From JAABQG01 sp963726365 (GTDB lineage: Bacteria > Pseudomonadota > Gammaproteobacteria > Burkholderiales > Burkholderiaceae_C): a stretch of DNA of 64,000 nt. The DNA lies in contig CAVSCI010000008.1 of the NCBI GenBank assembly GCA_963726365.1, positions 62,001 through 126,000 of the forward strand. Reading direction: 5' to 3'. The translations under genes were made by a program, and so were the position numbers. How positions within the stretch are numbered: position 1 is the stretch's first letter; each line of letters opens with the position of its first letter. Below are positions 60,832-64,000 of the stretch, one piece after another. The notes under the pieces are model-generated. The model ran no database searches. It was not told where the DNA came from and saw only the letters and a list, made by a program, of their open reading frames with translations.

Positions 60832-61538
60832 ACGCGGCGGCACAGGACGCAACGGCGTGCGCACCGCCCTGGTCCGCAGGCCCGCCGGTGCCGCCCGGGC
60901 TGCGTCTGGTGCACGCCGATGCCGCGCTTCTGGTGTTCGACAAACCCGCCGGCCTGCTGGCTGTGCCCGGGCGAGGCGAAGACAAGCAGGACTGCCTGGC
61001 CACCCGCGCCCAGGCGGAATTTTCCGACGCGCTGGTGGTGCACCGGCTCGACATGGCCACCTCGGGCCTGATCGTCATGGCGCGTGGACTGCCGGCGCAG
61101 CGCGCGCTCAACCTCGCCTTCGAGAAGCGCCAGGTGCACAAACAATACGTGGCCGTGGTGCAGGGCCTGATGGAGCCGTCCGAAACCACCGACAGCTGGG
61201 GCCTGATCGACCTGCCGCTGATCCTGGACTGGCTGAACCGCCCGCGCAGCATCGTCGATCACGCCCAGGGCCGGCCCAGCCGCACCCGCTGGCAGGTGCT
61301 GGAGCACGACACGGCGGCAGGCACCACCCGCGTGCTGCTGGAGCCGGTCACCGGCCGCTCGCACCAGCTGCGCGTGCACCTGCAGGCGCTGGGCCATCCG
61401 ATCCTGGGCGACCCGCTTTATGCCCCACCCGCCGTGACGGCCGCCGCGCCCCGCCTGCTGCTGCACGCGCGTCGCCTGGCGCTGTTTCACCCGGCCAGCG
61501 GCGAGCCGATGGTCTTTGACTGCCCACCACCGTTCTGA
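60828..61538 (+). CDS. RluA family pseudouridine synthase
   Basis: A 236-residue synthase of the RluA group: LVFDKPAGLLAVPGRG, VVHRLDMATSGLIVMARG (the catalytic Asp in HRLD), and PVTGRSHQLRVHLQALGHPILGDPLYA. It lacks an S4 domain, as in RluA itself. It converts uridine in 23S rRNA and/or tRNA. It overlaps the upstream barrel gene by 4 bp. It ends 45 bp before the SDR gene. Confidence 0.9.
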   Translation: MNAAAQDATACAPPWSAGPPVPPGLRLVHADAALLVFDKPAGLLAVPGRGEDKQDCLATRAQAEFSDALVVHRLDMATSGLIVMARGLPAQRALNLAFEKRQVHKQYVAVVQGLMEPSETTDSWGLIDLPLILDWLNRPRSIVDHAQGRPSRTRWQVLEHDTAAGTTRVLLEPVTGRSHQLRVHLQALGHPILGDPLYAPPAVTAAAPRLLLHARRLALFHPASGEPMVFDCPPPF

Positions 61539-61583
61539 AGCCCCTCGCACGCGACCCGGCGACGGTGGCGCTACCATGCGCCC

Positions 61584-62339
61584 ATGAAACCCACCCTCAC
61601 GATCCTCACCGGCGCCTCTCGCGGCATGGGCCTGGCCATGGCGAAGCAATTGCTGCAACCCGGCCACACACTGCTCACGCTCTCGCGCACCGTCAACGAA
61701 TCCCTGACGGCCGACGCCGCGGCCGCTGGCGCCACGCTGGTCCAGTGGTCCGTGGACCTGGCCGACGCCAGTGCCGTGGCCGCCCGTCTGTCCGCCTGGC
61801 TGGGCGCGCAGCCGACGGGCGCCTTCGCAGCGGCCACTCTGATCAACAACGCGGGTGTGATTCCGCGCATCGGCCCGCTGAGCGATGCCGATCCCGGCGA
61901 CCTGGCGCACGCACTGCGCGTGGGACTTGAGGCGCCAATGGGATTGACCGCCGCCTTCCTGCACACCACGGCCGGCTGGAACGCGCCGCGCAAGGTGCTC
62001 AACATCTCCTCGGGCCTGGGCCGCCGCGCCATGGCCTCACAGGCCGGCTACTGCGCGGCCAAGGCCGGCATGGACCACTTCACGCGTTGCCTGGCGCTGG
62101 AGGAAGCCCTGATGCCGAACGGTGCGAAAGTGTGTTCACTGGCGCCCGGCGTGATCGACACCGACATGCAGGTTCAGCTGCGCGGCGCGGCTGCGGCGGC
62201 CTTCCCCGACATCGGCAACTTCATCGGCCTGAAGGACAAGGGCCTGCTGAGCAGCCCCGCTGACGCGGCCCGCCAGGTGCTGGGCTATCTGGGTCGGCCC
62301 GATTTCGGCGCCAACCCGGTCGCCGACGTGCGCGATTGA
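61584..62339 (+). CDS. SDR family oxidoreductase (sepiapterin reductase-like)
   Basis: A 251-residue classical SDR: ILTGASRGMGLAMA (NAD(P) loop), NNAGVIPRIG, the Ser in NISSGLGRRA and YCAAKAGMDH (Tyr-x3-Lys). The C-terminal segment CSLAPGVIDTDMQVQLRG with DADP..D-type loops resembles sepiapterin reductase/benzil reductase forms. The substrate is unknown. ATG 61584 follows a poor ribosome site. A candidate terminator follows at 62351. Confidence 0.87.
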   Translation: MKPTLTILTGASRGMGLAMAKQLLQPGHTLLTLSRTVNESLTADAAAAGATLVQWSVDLADASAVAARLSAWLGAQPTGAFAAATLINNAGVIPRIGPLSDADPGDLAHALRVGLEAPMGLTAAFLHTTAGWNAPRKVLNISSGLGRRAMASQAGYCAAKAGMDHFTRCLALEEALMPNGAKVCSLAPGVIDTDMQVQLRGAAAAAFPDIGNFIGLKDKGLLSSPADAARQVLGYLGRPDFGANPVADVRD

Positions 62340-62350
62340 GGTTTCGGGCC

Positions 62351-62369
62351 GCCCAAAGGGCCATTTTTT
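62351..62369 (+). terminator. Weak candidate terminator after the SDR gene
   Basis: GCCC-aaa-GGGC is followed by CA and six T. The stem is only 4 bp, so strength is doubtful. A GGCCATTTTTT...AAAAGTGCC inverted repeat (62359-62383) overlaps it and resembles the repeat tail. Confidence 0.35.
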
Positions 62370-62479
62370 CAATGAAAAGTGCCTGAACCCAGCCCCAAAC
62401 GGTCGCAGGCAGCTCCTGTTTCAGGAGTCAATCAAATCCCGCGGCAGCCACATGTGCGGTCCGAGCGGGCCGGCGTCGC

Positions 62480-63427
62480 TCAGTAGACCTGCGGCACCAG
62501 AATTTCCTGTGGCACCGGCTGGCGCGCATAGTCCACGTGGCGTTCGCGCTGTGGCAGCACCACCGGGGCGCGCTCGATCTCGCGGTAGTCCATCTGGCCC
62601 AGCAGGTGGTGGATGCAGTTCAGGCGCGCCTTCTTCTTGTCGTCGGCCGGCACGATCCACCACGGCGCGGCGTCGATATGGGTGCGTTCCAGCATCGCCT
62701 CCTTGGCGCGGGTGTAGTCCTCCCAGCGCCGGCGCGACTCCAGGTCCATCGGGCTGAGCTTCCATTGCTTGAGCGGGTCGTGGATGCGCCCGAGAAAGCG
62801 CAGGTTCTGCTCGTCGTCCGAGATCGAGAACCAGTATTTGATGAGCTGGATGCCCGAGCGCACCAGCATCTTCTCGAACTCGGGCACGTCACGGAAGAAG
62901 GCCTCCACGTCGTCTTCCGAGCAAAAGCCCATGACGCGTTCGACGCCGGCGCGGTTGTACCAGCTGCGGTCGAACAGCACCATCTCGCCGGCAGCCGGCA
63001 GGTGCGACACGTAGCGCTGGAAATACCACTGCGTGCGCTCGCGGTTGTTGGGCGCGGGCAGCGCCGCCACGCGGCACACGCGCGGGTTCAGGCGTTGGGT
63101 GATGCGCTTGATCACGCCGCCCTTGCCCGCCGCATCACGCCCTTCGAAGAGGATCACCACCTTGTGGCCGGTGGCCACCACCCAGTCCTGCAGCTTGACC
63201 AGCTCGCCCTGCAGACGGAACAGTTCACGGAAGTAGTGGCGCCGGGTCTCGTGGCTTTCCAGCGTGAAGTCGGGCGAGGTGTCGCCCGTCAGCGCGGCGA
63301 CGGTGCGGTCCTCGAACTCCAGCTCCAGTTCCTCGTCGTAGCCGTCGATCAGGTCGCGGTGAATGCGCTCCATCAGGGCTTCGTCGGCCGAAGCGGGGGT
63401 CTCGGGTGGGTGCTGCGTGTCGCTCAT
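62480..63427 (-). CDS. ppk2: Polyphosphate kinase 2 (PPK2)
   Basis: A 315-residue PPK2. It has the Walker A form FEGRDAAGKGG, the Walker B-like DRSWYNRAGVE, the lid NNRERTQWYFQRYV..LP and a late ..IPWWIVP..DKKKARLN, all diagnostic of single-domain PPK2. It transfers phosphate between polyphosphate and nucleotides in the cytoplasm. ATG 63427 is taken as the start. It diverges from the thiolase gene with a gap of 135 bp, so their promoters share this space. The polyP link with the thiolase (storage metabolism) is suggestive, not proven. Confidence 0.92.
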   Translation of the reverse strand: MSDTQHPPETPASADEALMERIHRDLIDGYDEELELEFEDRTVAALTGDTSPDFTLESHETRRHYFRELFRLQGELVKLQDWVVATGHKVVILFEGRDAAGKGGVIKRITQRLNPRVCRVAALPAPNNRERTQWYFQRYVSHLPAAGEMVLFDRSWYNRAGVERVMGFCSEDDVEAFFRDVPEFEKMLVRSGIQLIKYWFSISDDEQNLRFLGRIHDPLKQWKLSPMDLESRRRWEDYTRAKEAMLERTHIDAAPWWIVPADDKKKARLNCIHHLLGQMDYREIERAPVVLPQRERHVDYARQPVPQEILVPQVY

Positions 63428-63562
63428 GCCCCGCAGTGTCGGGGCCGGGTGTGACGGATTGATGACAGCCGGCGCACCGGCGCCGCACCACCGGCTGTCA
63501 GCCCGCTGTAGCCGAAAGCAGGGAAAATACGCACTTTCACCCCCCCAATCCAGGAGACTCCC

Positions 63563-64000
63563 ATGAGCCGTGAAGTTGTCGTCGTCAGCGGTGTGCGCAC
63601 CGCCATTGGTACCTACGGCGGAAGCCTGAAGGACATTGCCCCCACCGATCTGGCCGCACAGGTCGTGCGCGAATCGCTGGCGCGCGCCGGCGTGGACGGC
63701 AAGGACGTGGGCCACGTCGTGTTCGGCCATGTGGTCAACACCGAGCCCAAGGACATGTACCTGTCGCGCGTGGCGGCCATCAACGGCGGCTGCGCCGAGG
63801 GCACGCCCGCCTTCAACGTGAACCGCCTGTGCGGCTCGGGCCTGCAGGCCATCGTGTCGGCCAGCCAGTCCATCCTGCTGGGCGACACCGACATCGCCAT
63901 CGGCGGCGGCGCCGAGAACATGAGCCGCGGCCCCTACGCCAGCCTGAACATGCGCTGGGGCGCCCGCATGGGTGACACCAAGATGATCGACATGGTGGTC
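63563..64000 (+). CDS. Acetyl-CoA acetyltransferase (thiolase), 3' partial
   Basis: The first 146 residues of a thiolase: MSREVVVVSGVRTAIGTYGGSL, then NVNRLCGSGLQA with the acyl-accepting Cys90, and the IGGGAENMSRGPY segment. It condenses two acyl-CoAs or cleaves 3-ketoacyl-CoA, probably for PHB synthesis or acetate breakdown. ATG 63563 follows CAGGAG. The gene runs past the right edge. BktB- and PhaA-like proteins both begin this way, so I give no symbol. Confidence 0.9.
   Translation, partial: MSREVVVVSGVRTAIGTYGGSLKDIAPTDLAAQVVRESLARAGVDGKDVGHVVFGHVVNTEPKDMYLSRVAAINGGCAEGTPAFNVNRLCGSGLQAIVSASQSILLGDTDIAIGGGAENMSRGPYASLNMRWGARMGDTKMIDMVV

Noticed and set aside
1..64000. tRNA, rRNA, integrase, insertion sequence or prophage
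   Set aside because: I looked for cloverleaf-like CCA ends, transposase motifs, att-like direct repeats and phage gene blocks and saw none.

Overview
The window is high-GC (roughly 65 % by eye) DNA from a betaproteobacterium, most likely a Comamonadaceae member of the Polaromonas/Rhodoferax/Variovorax type. Pointers are two Bug-type solute-binding proteins (TTT family), many OruR-like AraC and FCD-GntR regulators beside aromatic-degradation genes, a PPK2, and a dispersed ~65-bp repeat with a GCTAT-7 nt-ATAGC head in six gaps between genes. I found no rRNA, tRNA, CRISPR array, insertion sequence, integrase or origin.

Layout. 1-6 kb: the end of a DUF4105 membrane protein, a patatin/POTRA/barrel protein (PlpD-like), a secreted protein with a duplicated domain, and a UbiB/ABC1-type kinase. 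6-18 kb: an AraC-type regulator diverges from a ten-kb same-strand cluster of cupin, unknown protein, DUF2092 protein, heptad-repeat secreted protein, a DszB-like desulfinase with all three catalytic residues, a rhodanese, a CoA-disulfide/persulfide reductase fused to a second rhodanese, an AI-2E exporter, a small membrane protein, a SulP anion transporter and a beta-carbonic anhydrase. This is the most novel part: it looks like a pathway that cleaves a C-S bond and handles the sulfur and anions released. 18-26 kb: assorted hydrolases, a FUSC-type efflux protein, two AhpD-like proteins, an SRAP peptidase, a fasciclin protein and a nitronate monooxygenase.

27-35 kb: an aromatic-catabolism operon (two Bug binding proteins, intradiol dioxygenase, two FAH-family hydrolases, an exported metallo-beta-lactamase-fold enzyme, two HbpS/GlcG proteins, a lipoprotein alpha/beta hydrolase) ending at a convergent GntR-FCD gene. 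TTAATCGATTAA-type sites lie both before the operon and before the regulator, which ties the two together. 35-39.7 kb: a catalase-like protein, two cell-envelope proteins and a second OruR-like AraC regulator. 39.8-48 kb: BASS transporter, two short-chain/epimerase enzymes, a propeller protein with a CxxCH motif, MFS transporter, AGPS-like FAD oxidase and SRPBCC protein, possibly a second catabolic unit. 48-64 kb: mostly housekeeping and single genes (methyltransferases, RbgA-like GTPase, DUF1631, acyl-CoA synthetase, DusC, GNAT, quinone reductase, RluA-type synthase, PPK2, thiolase).

Quality warning. Many genes are broken by single-base frameshifts, almost all of them one-base insertions without nonsense mutations, dense at 1-6 kb, 19-21 kb and 41.8-47.4 kb and almost absent elsewhere. 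That pattern looks like uncorrected sequencing error more than gene decay, so I give the reconstructed gene extents and note each shift.
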